Positions 8,217 to 16,900 of a DNA stretch of 63,038 nucleotides are shown here, piece after piece. The notes beneath the pieces were generated by a model. That model was not told the origin of the DNA and did no database searches. It saw only the letters and a program-made list of their open reading frames with translations. Positions within the stretch are counted from its first letter, which is position 1, and every line of letters begins with the position of its first letter. Source of the stretch: Bacteroidales bacterium (GTDB taxonomy: Bacteria; Bacteroidota; Bacteroidia; Bacteroidales; WCHB1-69); assembly GCA_024400835.1 (NCBI GenBank), contig JAKSMC010000018.1, positions 1-63,038 of the forward strand. Reading direction: 5' to 3'. The translations under genes were made by a program, and so were the position numbers.

Positions 8217-9505
8217 TCAAATTCATCGCCTTTCAAATAGGCCTTCTTTACTTTATTCAAGGCAACTTCTTTCAGCAGTCCCATCTCAAGCAACGGCAGA
8301 ATATCCGCCTTAGCTGTGGTTGGCGTAATGAGGAATCTGGCTTGCAAATCTTTTACGACAATCATTTCCTGCGGATTATCTTCAAACATTTTGATGATTT
8401 CCGCCTGACGCATATTCAGGTTCGGGATTTGCAGGTATTTGTGAGCAGCTTGCTGTTCTTGCTGTTTACGTTTTATGTAATCCTGCAATCCACGGAATGC
8501 CAACTCAATAACTCTCAGATTGTAAGCGATGAAATAGCCGATGTCGTTTTGGTCGGTTTCGGCATACAGAAAAGATTTTTCGTACGAGGGTTTGGCTGCA
8601 TAAATAATACGAGATATGGAAAGGTACTCGGTGAGCCAGTAGCCCTGCTTGAGCATATACCAATAGAAAAGTGCCCGGGCGGTGCGTCCGTTTCCATCCA
8701 CAAACGGGTGCATATATGCCACCATAAAATGAATGATGATGCCTTTGATGACGGGATGGATATAGGTCTCCGCATCTTGCTCATTAAAGAATTGGCAAAG
8801 CTCGGATACGAAAGCCGGAATTTCGATAAATGCGGGCGGAGTATGCGCCACTTCACCGGTAATCTGGTTTTGCACCACCACCTCATCGTTCTGCCTGAAG
8901 CGGCCCACGTCGGCTGGATTTTCCAACGTGCCGACGGTCATCAGCCGATGGATTTCCAGCAGAAGTTCTTCCGAAAGGGGCTGGTGTTTGTTTTCCACAA
9001 TGAAGCGGATGGTTTGATAATTGTTGAAAATCATCCGCTGCGACTTATCTTTGGGCGACAGCTTCTTACGGAGCATTTCCTTAGCCACTTTGCGGGTGGT
9101 AACCGCGCCTTCCATCTGGCTGGAGGCGATGGCCTCCTCGATGAGTGAACTGATGAGATACCTTTCCTTGTTGCCCCCCGGCGCCACCGAATCGTCCATC
9201 CAAGAGCCTCCGAAATCCATATCAAACTGATGGCATTGGCGCTGCATCTGATTGGTCAATGAGAAATGGATTCCGAACCTTTTCCAAAATGGCACGGGCA
9301 CGCATTTTCTCACTCTGTCGGCCATCATCAACGCCCACAGCTCCTTTTCAGAGCCGACGCCCGGCACTTGCTTGTACTTTGCCTTATCCCAATAGAGATA
9401 TTGGTCGTTGAGCCGACTGATGGCTGCGGACAACTTGCTATCCTGCTGCAACTTCAGCATTGCTTTTGCAAGATTATTCCAAGAAATTGAGGGGGCTTTC
9501 TCCAT
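8195..9505 (-). CDS. Fic domain protein (class II) with C-terminal winged helix
   Basis: Fic enzymes transfer AMP or a related group from a nucleotide to hydroxyls on target proteins. The catalytic motif HPFVDGNGRTAR lies at 266-277. An inhibitory helix motif of the S-x3-E-G type (SSQMEG, about 128-133) lies upstream of it, which makes this a self-inhibited class II Fic. The C-terminal ~80 residues look like a winged-helix DNA-binding domain (RQAEIIKMFEDNPQEMIVVK). I chose the ATG at 9505 because the longer open frame (TTG at 9544) would run through the -7 box. Length is 436 aa. It sits downstream of the metallopeptidase gene and next to restriction genes, a common setting for Fic genes. The helix domain plus the palindrome at its promoter suggest autoregulation. 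Confidence 0.9.
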   Translation of the reverse strand: MEKAPSISWNNLAKAMLKLQQDSKLSAAISRLNDQYLYWDKAKYKQVPGVGSEKELWALMMADRVRKCVPVPFWKRFGIHFSLTNQMQRQCHQFDMDFGGSWMDDSVAPGGNKERYLISSLIEEAIASSQMEGAVTTRKVAKEMLRKKLSPKDKSQRMIFNNYQTIRFIVENKHQPLSEELLLEIHRLMTVGTLENPADVGRFRQNDEVVVQNQITGEVAHTPPAFIEIPAFVSELCQFFNEQDAETYIHPVIKGIIIHFMVAYMHPFVDGNGRTARALFYWYMLKQGYWLTEYLSISRIIYAAKPSYEKSFLYAETDQNDIGYFIAYNLRVIELAFRGLQDYIKRKQQEQQAAHKYLQIPNLNMRQAEIIKMFEDNPQEMIVVKDLQARFLITPTTAKADILPLLEMGLLKEVALNKVKKAYLKGDEFDKILSNL

Positions 9506-9520
9506 ATCGAAAAATTTTCG

Positions 9521-9529
9521 GCAAAGATA
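9521..9529 (-). promoter_or_regulatory. -7 promoter box for fic
   Basis: TATCTTTGC on the minus strand, 15 nt before the chosen ATG. The palindrome at 9533-9567 lies just upstream and covers the -33 region, so a protein bound there would meet RNA polymerase. Confidence 0.75.
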
Positions 9530-9532
9530 GCA

Positions 9533-9570
9533 AATTCTTTCCAATGTTTTAAAGATTGGAAAGAATTTTA
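9533..9570. repeat. 38-bp palindromic repeat, copy 2 (fic promoter)
   Basis: Identical over 38 bp to 8179-8216, with 13-bp perfect arms. It ends 28 nt before the fic ATG and overlaps the expected -33 element. A 117-nt open stretch just upstream on the minus strand (9571-9694) ends in the same KILSNL-stop codons through this repeat, so it may be the tail of a lost gene. Confidence 0.9.
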
Positions 9571-9694
9571 ACAGTTTTCAATCTGCAATAAACAACGTAT
9601 AATGATTGGGCTTGCAAATTCTTCATCTCCTCGGGCGTGCGCAGCTTCCAGCCCAGCTGAATGATAAATGCCTGAAGTCCAAGAGACACAAATG

Positions 9695-10354
9695 CTATAA
9701 ACTGCTTCCGTACCTTTCCAACCAGTTTTGCGCCTTTTCGTAATCCGGATAAAGCGAGCGCAGCAGAGTCCAGAATTTGTGCGAGTGGTTCATCATAATG
9801 GTGTGGACGAGTTCGTGCACGATGACGTAGTCAATCACAAACTTGGGCGCTTTCACCAGACGCCAGTTGAGGGAGATGTTTTTCAAAGAGGAACAGCAGC
9901 CCCATTTGCGTTTTTCGGTTCGGACAAACATTTTGTTGTATGAAAGGTTCAGCGCAGCGGACAATTCCGGCACCCGCTGTTCGAAATACTTTTTCGCCAC
10001 GCTTTTGAGCCACTTTTCTTGTACTTCTGTAATTGTCAGGTTACGACTTGCCCGAATCGTGTGGTGCTCTTCGTTAATGACGACTTTATTGGCATACTTC
10101 GTGTCGTAGAAGTAAGTGTATCGGTTGCCGAACAGCAGCAACTCGTTGAACTGCAATTGGATTTTCTCCCGATTCCGGAAAAAGGCCTGCTTCTTTTCAA
10201 TCCAGGCCTGCCGTTTTTCCAGAAATCCCTCAATTTTTGCCTTGGGGAAAAGCAGCGGTGCCACCACGTGTACGCTGCCATCCTCACGCACACACAGGCG
10301 TACGTGTTTCACGGGTTTCCGAGTGAGGGTGTAGGTGATGTCAGTCGTTTGCAT
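9695..10354 (-). CDS. YgjP/SprT-like zinc metallopeptidase
   Basis: The 219 aa protein matches the YgjP-type metallopeptidase family, whose members often accompany type I restriction genes. The zinc motif HELVH lies at 180-184, with a third ligand in NHSHKFW (H190 or H192). The conserved TEKRKWGCCS block (146-155) and WRLVKAPKFVIDYVIVHELVH are in family order. No signal peptide or membrane segment is seen, so it is cytoplasmic. It lies downstream of the hsdR relic on the same strand. Between them are a -7 box, a short open frame and a tandem inverted repeat that may control it. The substrate is not predictable. Confidence 0.88.
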   Translation of the reverse strand: MQTTDITYTLTRKPVKHVRLCVREDGSVHVVAPLLFPKAKIEGFLEKRQAWIEKKQAFFRNREKIQLQFNELLLFGNRYTYFYDTKYANKVVINEEHHTIRASRNLTITEVQEKWLKSVAKKYFEQRVPELSAALNLSYNKMFVRTEKRKWGCCSSLKNISLNWRLVKAPKFVIDYVIVHELVHTIMMNHSHKFWTLLRSLYPDYEKAQNWLERYGSSL

Positions 10355-10390
10355 GGATTGAAGTTATTTCCTGTTTTTTTATTCATTTTT

Positions 10391-10470
10391 CTAACGTGTA
10401 AAAAAAATGGAAATTTCTTTACACATCTTTCCAACGTGTAAAAAAAAAAGCATTTTCTTTACACGTTGGC
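10391..10470. promoter_or_regulatory. Two 40-bp tandem inverted-repeat units (operator-like)
   Basis: Two consecutive 40-bp units each begin with AACGTGTAAA and contain TTTACAC in opposite orientation. The second unit is a perfect 12-bp inverted repeat (CCAACGTGTAAA at 10431-10442, TTTACACGTTGG at 10458-10469); the first is imperfect. No T-run follows a hairpin on either strand, so an operator in the leader of the metallopeptidase gene fits better than a terminator. Confidence 0.6.
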
Positions 10471-10471
10471 G

Positions 10472-10549
10472 TTATCCCTTAGAATCTATGGAATCGGTTA
10501 AAATGTTTTCAAAATGAAAAGCATTTAAAAGAATTTTATACTCGCTCAT
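10472..10549 (-). CDS. Possible 25 aa open frame in the metallopeptidase leader
   Basis: A short frame, starting MSEYKILLNAF, begins about 20 nt downstream of a good -7 box and ends exactly at the tandem inverted repeat. It matches nothing I recognise. It could be a leader peptide, the remains of a longer gene, or chance. Confidence 0.25.
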   Translation of the reverse strand: MSEYKILLNAFHFENILTDSIDSKG

Positions 10550-10561
10550 TAGTATCGGATT

Positions 10562-10577
10562 TATTTTTGCAAAAGTA
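10562..10577. promoter_or_regulatory. Overlapping back-to-back -7 boxes
   Basis: TATTTTTGC on the plus strand (10562-10570) and TACTTTTGC on the minus strand (10569-10577) share two bases. The minus-strand box is placed to serve the metallopeptidase gene. The plus-strand box would point into the antisense of the hsdR relic. Confidence 0.5.
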
Positions 10578-10643
10578 CCATTTATATTTCAACGCGGCGG
10601 CTGCTTTGATGTTTTTTTCAAATCACCAGAAATCGTTTCTTAT

Positions 10644-11891
10644 TTAGTTGATGCTGTAAAACTTAATCATCGCGTTCATCAGTTCGTTGGTCAGCTCGTC
10701 GTTGTCTGCCAAATCAAGGTGCAGCGGGGCGTATTTGTCGCTGACGGAGAGCAGTTGCAAATCGAATTTGAAACGGTTGACATCCTGGAAGATTTCCTGC
10801 CAGCCGAGATAGATTTTGGCCTTGAGCTGATGCGTGGATTCTGTGACAAATTCCTTGGCCAACGGCTTGTCGATACCGCTGAAACGGTTGGTAAGGATGG
10901 TGAACAGCTCGAAAGAACCCTTGTCGTCAAAGCCCATCCGTCGGGGCAGTGAAGCCACATCGTCGATTTCGGCATATAAGGCGGACAGTTTCAACAGAAT
11001 GTCTTCAATGGCCTGACTCTCTTCGCGTTTCTGGCGAATCAACTCATCCAACCGCTGCTGAAATTCCACATACACGGCGCTGTTGTTTTCGTTCAGCCGG
11101 ATGACGGTCTCAATGTCGCGGATGATTTTCTCGGCCTTGTCCTCAGGAGAAAGTTTCGTCTCTTTCAGCTTTTCCAGATAATCGCTGTCGATGGCGATTT
11201 CGGGCAGATGTCCTTTGAAATTCAGCAGTTTGGCGGATTCGCGAATCAGCTCGCGCGTTTTCATCGCATAGATGTCTGCTTCAAACAACGTGCGTTTGAA
11301 CTCTTCCAGATACAATTCGTAGATGGTAAGCAGCCACAGATAACGCTCGCGGTAGGGACGGATGACCGGATTGGGCGAAATGGCTTCCCACAGCTGCACG
11401 GTGTTGTGGAAGGCATTTTCGAACTTGCCTTGGTCGATGCCGCTCAGCACGCGGAGCAACGCAATAGTGCATTCGTAGCTGTCTTCGAGTTTCACTTCCG
11501 AAAAATAGCTCATCGCTTTTTCCAGCACGGCGGGGAAGGTCTTCGCCAACGAATCCACATCCTGAAATTCGCCTATGTCCTCAGGGTCATAATTCAAGGC
11601 CTCCTTGTAGTTTTGGAACACACCTACATAATCGACCACGCGCCCGAATTCCTTCGACAGTTTCGATACTTTGTCGTCGTAAGGGCGGTTGGTGCGGGCA
11701 ATGGCCTGCAAAAGGTTGTGGTCGCGCAGCGGACTGTCCAAATACATTGTCTGCTCAATGGGCGCGTCGAAGCCGGTGAGCAGCATATTGCAGACAATGA
11801 AGATTTTAAGGTTGTTGCCATTCGCTTTTTCCTCCTCGGTAATGCGGCGTTTGAATTGCTTGACGTATGTACGGCGCGTTTCGTCGTCCAA
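10644..11891 (-). pseudogene. hsdR 3' relic (C-terminal part of a type I restriction subunit)
   Basis: The open 415 aa carry only the second helicase half and C-terminal region of an HsdR translocase. Motif V is MLLTGFDAP (36-44) and motif VI is QAIARTNR (62-69), followed by the helical C-terminal domain. The N-terminal nuclease domain and Walker A/B motifs, about 600 residues, are missing. The frame has only a TTG start, and upstream it is open just to within 5 nt of the end of the membrane-protein gene. The break coincides with a sharp drop in GC on the upstream side. It cannot restrict DNA alone; it is the far side of a replaced type I locus. Confidence 0.85.
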
Positions 11892-11925
11892 ATAGAAGGA
11901 TAATGTTAGATATTTTTGATTTCAT

Positions 11926-12456
11926 TTATTCTTTTTTTGTTAATATAAAATACAAAGACAGTATATTATTTATCAATAATAACATACAATAAATCATAAG
12001 AAAAATATTAATGGAATATATCAACAGACCCGTATTCGATACAATATCTACAAAATGTGGGTACACGAAATTTGAAATCAATAAAAGCCCTTGCAAAATA
12101 ATCACATGGACAAGTTCCATTGACACTGATTCAAACAAACTAATCTTATTTTTATATAATTTAATTTCTTTTCCTTTTTTATCTTTAAGTAATTCTTTCT
12201 TTGCAGCTTTCATTTTATCATTTTCTACAGACAAAAGGATTGCTAAAGTGGAAATAGAAAAACCTAATAATATCCCTAACACATTAATTATATTACTGTG
12301 AAATACTTCTGCTTTTGCTAAATAAATATTAGGCTTTGTATTATAATAAACACAGAGACTTATTCCTATAGACAATGCTAATATTACAAATGGGGCAATT
12401 TTTCTTTTTTTTAGTATTATGCTATAGTATTCAATAATCACCAATAAAAATTCCAT
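11926..12456 (-). CDS. Four-helix membrane protein of an AT-rich two-gene module
   Basis: I do not recognise the family. The 176 aa protein has four likely membrane helices: about 20-37 (APFVILALSIGISLCVYY), 57-77 (NVLGILLGFSISTLAILLSV), 112-131 and 140-170. A lysine-rich loop (KAAKKELLKDKKGKE) lies between helices 2 and 3. I use the ATG 1 nt after the stop of the upstream gene; a TTG six codons earlier would overlap that gene. This tight spacing implies co-translation. Membrane proteins paired with a soluble partner inside restriction loci are often toxic effectors of abortive-infection systems, which is the working guess here. GC is well below that of the surrounding core genes. Confidence 0.7.
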   Translation of the reverse strand: MEFLLVIIEYYSIILKKRKIAPFVILALSIGISLCVYYNTKPNIYLAKAEVFHSNIINVLGILLGFSISTLAILLSVENDKMKAAKKELLKDKKGKEIKLYKNKISLFESVSMELVHVIILQGLLLISNFVYPHFVDIVSNTGLLIYSINIFLMIYCMLLLINNILSLYFILTKKE

Positions 12457-12457
12457 A

Positions 12458-13360
12458 TTAAAATGATATCGCAATGTTTTTCATATTCCTTAATAGTTCT
12501 ATTGAATTCAAATCCCCTGTATCTAGATTTTTATTTACAGTGATAAAATCCGTCTGACACATTAGTAACGTATCCAAAAGCACCTCATTATTGTTTTGAT
12601 CTCGACCTTTAATTCTAAGTTTGGAGATTGGGGAATTGGATTGATGCATTTTGTTCCAAATATCTATTCCAAATTCAGTAATGCTTTCTTTTTTCGACGC
12701 ACGCGCAGTTAACACTAAATTTCTTTGCAAAGATATGGTTCGATTTGAAAAATCAAGTGCATCACTACCTAACAATTGTTTGTCAAAATATACTTCCACT
12801 AATACGGACCTTGAAAGTTGTTCCAATTCTGTCAAAAAATTATTGCGAGGTATTTCATAGTGGTGAATCGAATACCTCATCTCTTGCCCATTGCTTTGCA
12901 AATACTTTTTGGCAGAATCCGTTAAATAGTTATTAAAATTATTGATATTGATACCTGAATGATTAGATTCAAAAAAAAGATAAACTTCATTATCCGTATG
13001 AGAAACTTTCAACACGAAATGTGTTTTTTCAATATCTCCTTCGGATCTTGTTTTAGGATTCGGGCGTTCTGATCCAGTATTCTTATCAATCAAATCAGGT
13101 CGATATTCACTCCTTGCACTTTTGAAATACCCTGATAGTAAATAATTATTATCATCAATATTATGCCTTGACATTGATTCTATAAAACAAAATTTGTCTC
13201 CTTTCAAATCATAAAAACGCTCTTTTCTAGGTTGATTGATTCTATAATTCAAAATGTTTTCAACTTCCCAATAAGGAGTTTCTTCTTCATTATTTTGATC
13301 TCCCCACATTTTTTTTGATATTGTGTGGAACGTAATTTTAACTTTCTTCGTATTTGCCAT
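12458..13360 (-). CDS. Unrecognised 300 aa soluble protein paired with the membrane protein
   Basis: No membrane segment or signal peptide is visible. The sequence is rich in Asn, Lys, Ser and Ile. Readable blocks include NYLLSGYFKSARSEYRPDLI, a central EGDIEKTHFVLKVSHTDNEV followed by FFESNHSGI, and a C-terminal half with LQRNLVLTARASKKE. No catalytic motif stands out. It begins 34 nt after the second specificity gene and ends 1 nt before the membrane-protein start, so the pair form one unit. The layout (soluble ~300 aa protein plus four-helix ~180 aa protein) is reminiscent of two-gene systems such as Kiwa, but gene order is reversed and I cannot show homology. Confidence 0.65.
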   Translation of the reverse strand: MANTKKVKITFHTISKKMWGDQNNEEETPYWEVENILNYRINQPRKERFYDLKGDKFCFIESMSRHNIDDNNYLLSGYFKSARSEYRPDLIDKNTGSERPNPKTRSEGDIEKTHFVLKVSHTDNEVYLFFESNHSGININNFNNYLTDSAKKYLQSNGQEMRYSIHHYEIPRNNFLTELEQLSRSVLVEVYFDKQLLGSDALDFSNRTISLQRNLVLTARASKKESITEFGIDIWNKMHQSNSPISKLRIKGRDQNNNEVLLDTLLMCQTDFITVNKNLDTGDLNSIELLRNMKNIAISF

Positions 13361-13394
13361 ATTTACTTTGTATTATTAGTTGATTAATTCAATT

Positions 13395-13934
13395 TTACCT
13401 CAGCCACTTCTCCAACACCATCTTCTTTCTTTCAGCGCAGCCAGCCATTACAGCCTTTGCTTCGGCAACGGCGGCTTCGTATTCTCCAATCTGTTTCACT
13501 ATCTTTTGTTGCTCTTCAATTGGTGGAACAGGAATCTCGTATTCAAGGATGCTGTTTTTATCACCTCTTGGCATTTTCATTCCTTTTGCGCCCAACATCA
13601 TGTGTTCAAAGAAAGAATCTTGTGCAAGCGCATAATACACAAAGTGTGCATCATATTTTTCTTTGTCTTTCACCCTGAAAACCAACACATCAGGCGAACA
13701 GCCACCTGTCCTGTTGGCAAACCATATCTTTTTCAGATAAGGTCGGATATTCGACACCAAAATATCGTTTTCCTGATATTTTATCATTGAATCTGTTTTT
13801 GGTGAACCCTCATAGTTCCGTATTCCTTCGCAATTTTGTAGCATATTGTCTGTAGTAATATAATATGATAGATTTATATCATCAATAAGTATTCTTTTAG
13901 TTTGATAATAACATAAATCATTGATTTTCAGCAA
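13395..13934 (-). CDS. Type I specificity half-subunit, second target-recognition domain (out of frame)
   Basis: The 179 aa encode one target-recognition domain and one conserved helical spacer, ending in PVPPIEEQQKIVKQIGEYEAAV and a coiled-coil tail. That is half of a normal HsdS. It starts at a weak TTG and overlaps the stop of the R-M-S fusion by 7 nt. The frame is open upstream through the seven-G run into the fusion gene, so one extra G would join the two. As written it is either translated separately as a half-subunit or silent. It probably specifies one half of the recognition site. Confidence 0.8.
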   Translation of the reverse strand: MLKINDLCYYQTKRILIDDINLSYYITTDNMLQNCEGIRNYEGSPKTDSMIKYQENDILVSNIRPYLKKIWFANRTGGCSPDVLVFRVKDKEKYDAHFVYYALAQDSFFEHMMLGAKGMKMPRGDKNSILEYEIPVPPIEEQQKIVKQIGEYEAAVAEAKAVMAGCAERKKMVLEKWLR

Positions 13935-16900
13935 ATTACCCCCCCAGTGGATTTAACTATAACTTCCAGATTTTCAAATACTTCCGCTATTTTTTTCTTA
14001 TATTCTTCAATAGTCATTCGACTTGTATTGTATTCTTCATCTATCTTTTCACATTCTGAAACGATCTGCTGCTGAATGTCTATTGCAGGAAGAGGTATTT
14101 GAACACCTTTTATTCTTTCTATTGATGCTCTATTGGTTCTTGAAAAGCTATAAGTCTTGCCAACAATTTCTAATATCATAGATAAATAATAAGGCTCAAT
14201 ATCAGATGAATTTACCCTAATCACTCCACAATGGTCAGTCGGATAAAACGGATTGTCTTTCCTAATTATGTTTGTCATCCAATCTCCATCAATACCCCAT
14301 AAAACCGAATCTTTACTAAAATCTGTAATTAACAATTTATTTATTCTTCCAAAAGGTGTGGTTACATTTGCACTATATACAGGGATGTCTCCATCTTCAA
14401 CAAATTCATTGCTTAAAACCCGCTTTCCAATTGAAATATCAAAAACGTCTGCATCAAGACGAATTAAGGGATACTTGCTTTTTATTCGTGTTGCAGAAAC
14501 CGCCACTTTCATCTGCAAATCAAATGAAGGCCGTGTGAAACTGAGCAGGTCGGCCGTATGGGCATAGTTGACATATTGGCCCAATTCATCATTTGTGCAT
14601 TGCTCACCAGCGAAAGCCTTACGGACAAACCAAGCCAACTTGCTTTCATCGTTTCGTTTACTTTGGCTGCTCAAAAGTCCTTCCGTTTCCTTTATGCCTT
14701 CATCACCGCGACGATGGCTGAAATCGTAGCCAAGGAATTTCTTTTGCTCGTTGGTGTCGGTCGGCGCTGTTATCAATAAAGTCTGTTCCTTATAGGTGAG
14801 GGCAAAATGCAGAAGTTTCTGATATTCAACTTCTCTAACAAACGAATAAAAACCGTTATTCAAATCCGCCTTTTGCGCTACAGATGTCTTTTCGTTTTTC
14901 TTTAATGCAACTCCTGCACGCTCTTTCTTCTCGGTTTCGGCAATTTTTCCCAACGCTTTCTTCACATCAGTAATTTCAAGAAATGCTTTTTCGTATTCCT
15001 TGAAATAAGCGGCAAAAGTGTTTTCAAACAAAGCCTCTTCCTTACGGATAAAACGCTCGTAGTCTGCTTGTTCAACATTTATGTTTCGCAGATAATTTTC
15101 AAAAATATCTTTGTCGTCCCAATCGGTCAGTTCTTCATTGCTCAGAATGTCCGAAACACTGTCTTTGAGCATTTGAGCCTTTTGGGGTGGAAAGTCGAAA
15201 TGTTCCAAGAACAAAATGATAGTCGATGTATTTGTCTCGCCAAAAGTCTTTCCTGCAAATGAAGCGATGGCGCGAACATAAAAATTCTGCAAGATGATTT
15301 CCCGCGTCATAATGCTGGCATTATCCGTGCCATTCAAAATGGACGACGGCATAACGATTCCCGCAATGCCTTTGGGTTTCAGCAGGTGATGCATTCGCTC
15401 GATAAAGACATTTTGAATATCCTTGCAGGTAAACGACATCAGTTTTATGGTCTCGTATGCGTTCTGCACCTTGCGGCTTTCGTGCGTCTTGAAAGCATCC
15501 ACGCTATAAGGCGGATTGGCCACTAAAATATCAAATGAATGCAAGTCGCCATGGTAGAAATTTTCGTCGTGTTCCAATCCGTCGGCAGCCATAATGTTTG
15601 CATCGTTGGCACCGTTCAGCAACATTGCCACCTTACTCACACGCGCCAGACGGTTGTCCTTATCAACGCCAAAGAAAGATTTCGAAATGTCTTTGTCGGT
15701 TATTACAGGCGTTTCCTTGCCATCATTGTAAAAGTCGGATATGGCGGAAATGCCTTCGGTAAGGAAATGGCCGGAGCCACAGGCAAAATCAACGACGCGG
15801 GGAACTGTGAGTTTGTTTGCATCCAAAAACCTTTCAATCGGAAGTGAGTTCCAAACGAAACGTGTAATGGGAATCGGGGTGAAAAACTGTCCTGCTTCCT
15901 GCTTGAAACCCTGGTTCAAAAGGTTTTCAAACAAATCGCCCAACAATTGTTCCTTGCTTGTGTAGGCCATTCTGTAATTCTGGAACAATTCCACGACTTC
16001 AACCAGCACTTTGCCATTCTGCAAAAAGAGTTTTTCGTTGTAAACCTCACGGAAGGCAAACACCTGACAAGACAACATTTTGGTTTTCTGGAATTTATCC
16101 ACCAACTCCTTTTCAAGTTCGTTGCGCCGTTTGCCTGTGAACTGGTCAAGCGTTTTTCGGATATAATCGTTTTCCAAATAAAAGACATCTTCCTTGAGAA
16201 AATCCTTCATTCCGATTTGGAACAAGCCCAATAGCCTTTCATACAGCTTATAATAATTGTCGCTTCCGTCAACATATTGGAAATACATAATATCATCGGG
16301 GTTATTGTGCATTTCCTCGTCAACGAACTTGCAGATAAACAGGGATAGCAACTTGTTGAAAGCGTTTTCCTTATCGCTTATGCTGTTATGACGGAGTATT
16401 TCACGGAAAGCGTCGGTAATGCCGTCTTCTTTCCTAAATGGTTTCAGTTTGCCGAATTTAATAGGCAAGTTACCGATTTTGTAGGCAGTGGCATCACTGC
16501 CGAAAATGATATTGTTGTTGTAAACTTTCTTGGAATAGGTCTCATCCCAAACGATAAAAGCATCTTGAGCCGTTGAAGCGTTCTTGAAAACCAACACGGA
16601 ATTATCTTCTTTTGCCAAAGCTTCAACATTCTCATCGTCATAACTGCGGACAACTTCTTCCTGAAACGTAATTTCGTTCTTGTCTTCGTCATAATCCGAA
16701 GCATATAATTGAAGCCATTTTGCGGAGCGTGCCTGTGCCCAATACGAAAACAGTTGCTTGCCATCAGAGTCTTCAAACATTTCTTTTCGCGCATTCTTGT
16801 AATCGCTACCGGCACGTTTACATTCAATTATCAGATAAACCTGTTGCGGATTACCCTTAGCGTCTTTATCATAAACCGTTATGTCAGCACGCCCGCTCTT

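Noticed and set aside
8159..9148. 329 aa frame on the plus strand
   Set aside because: Antisense shadow of the Fic gene.
11926..13360. Assigning the pair to the Kiwa system
   Set aside because: Sizes and membrane topology fit loosely but gene order is reversed and I see no KwaB signature.
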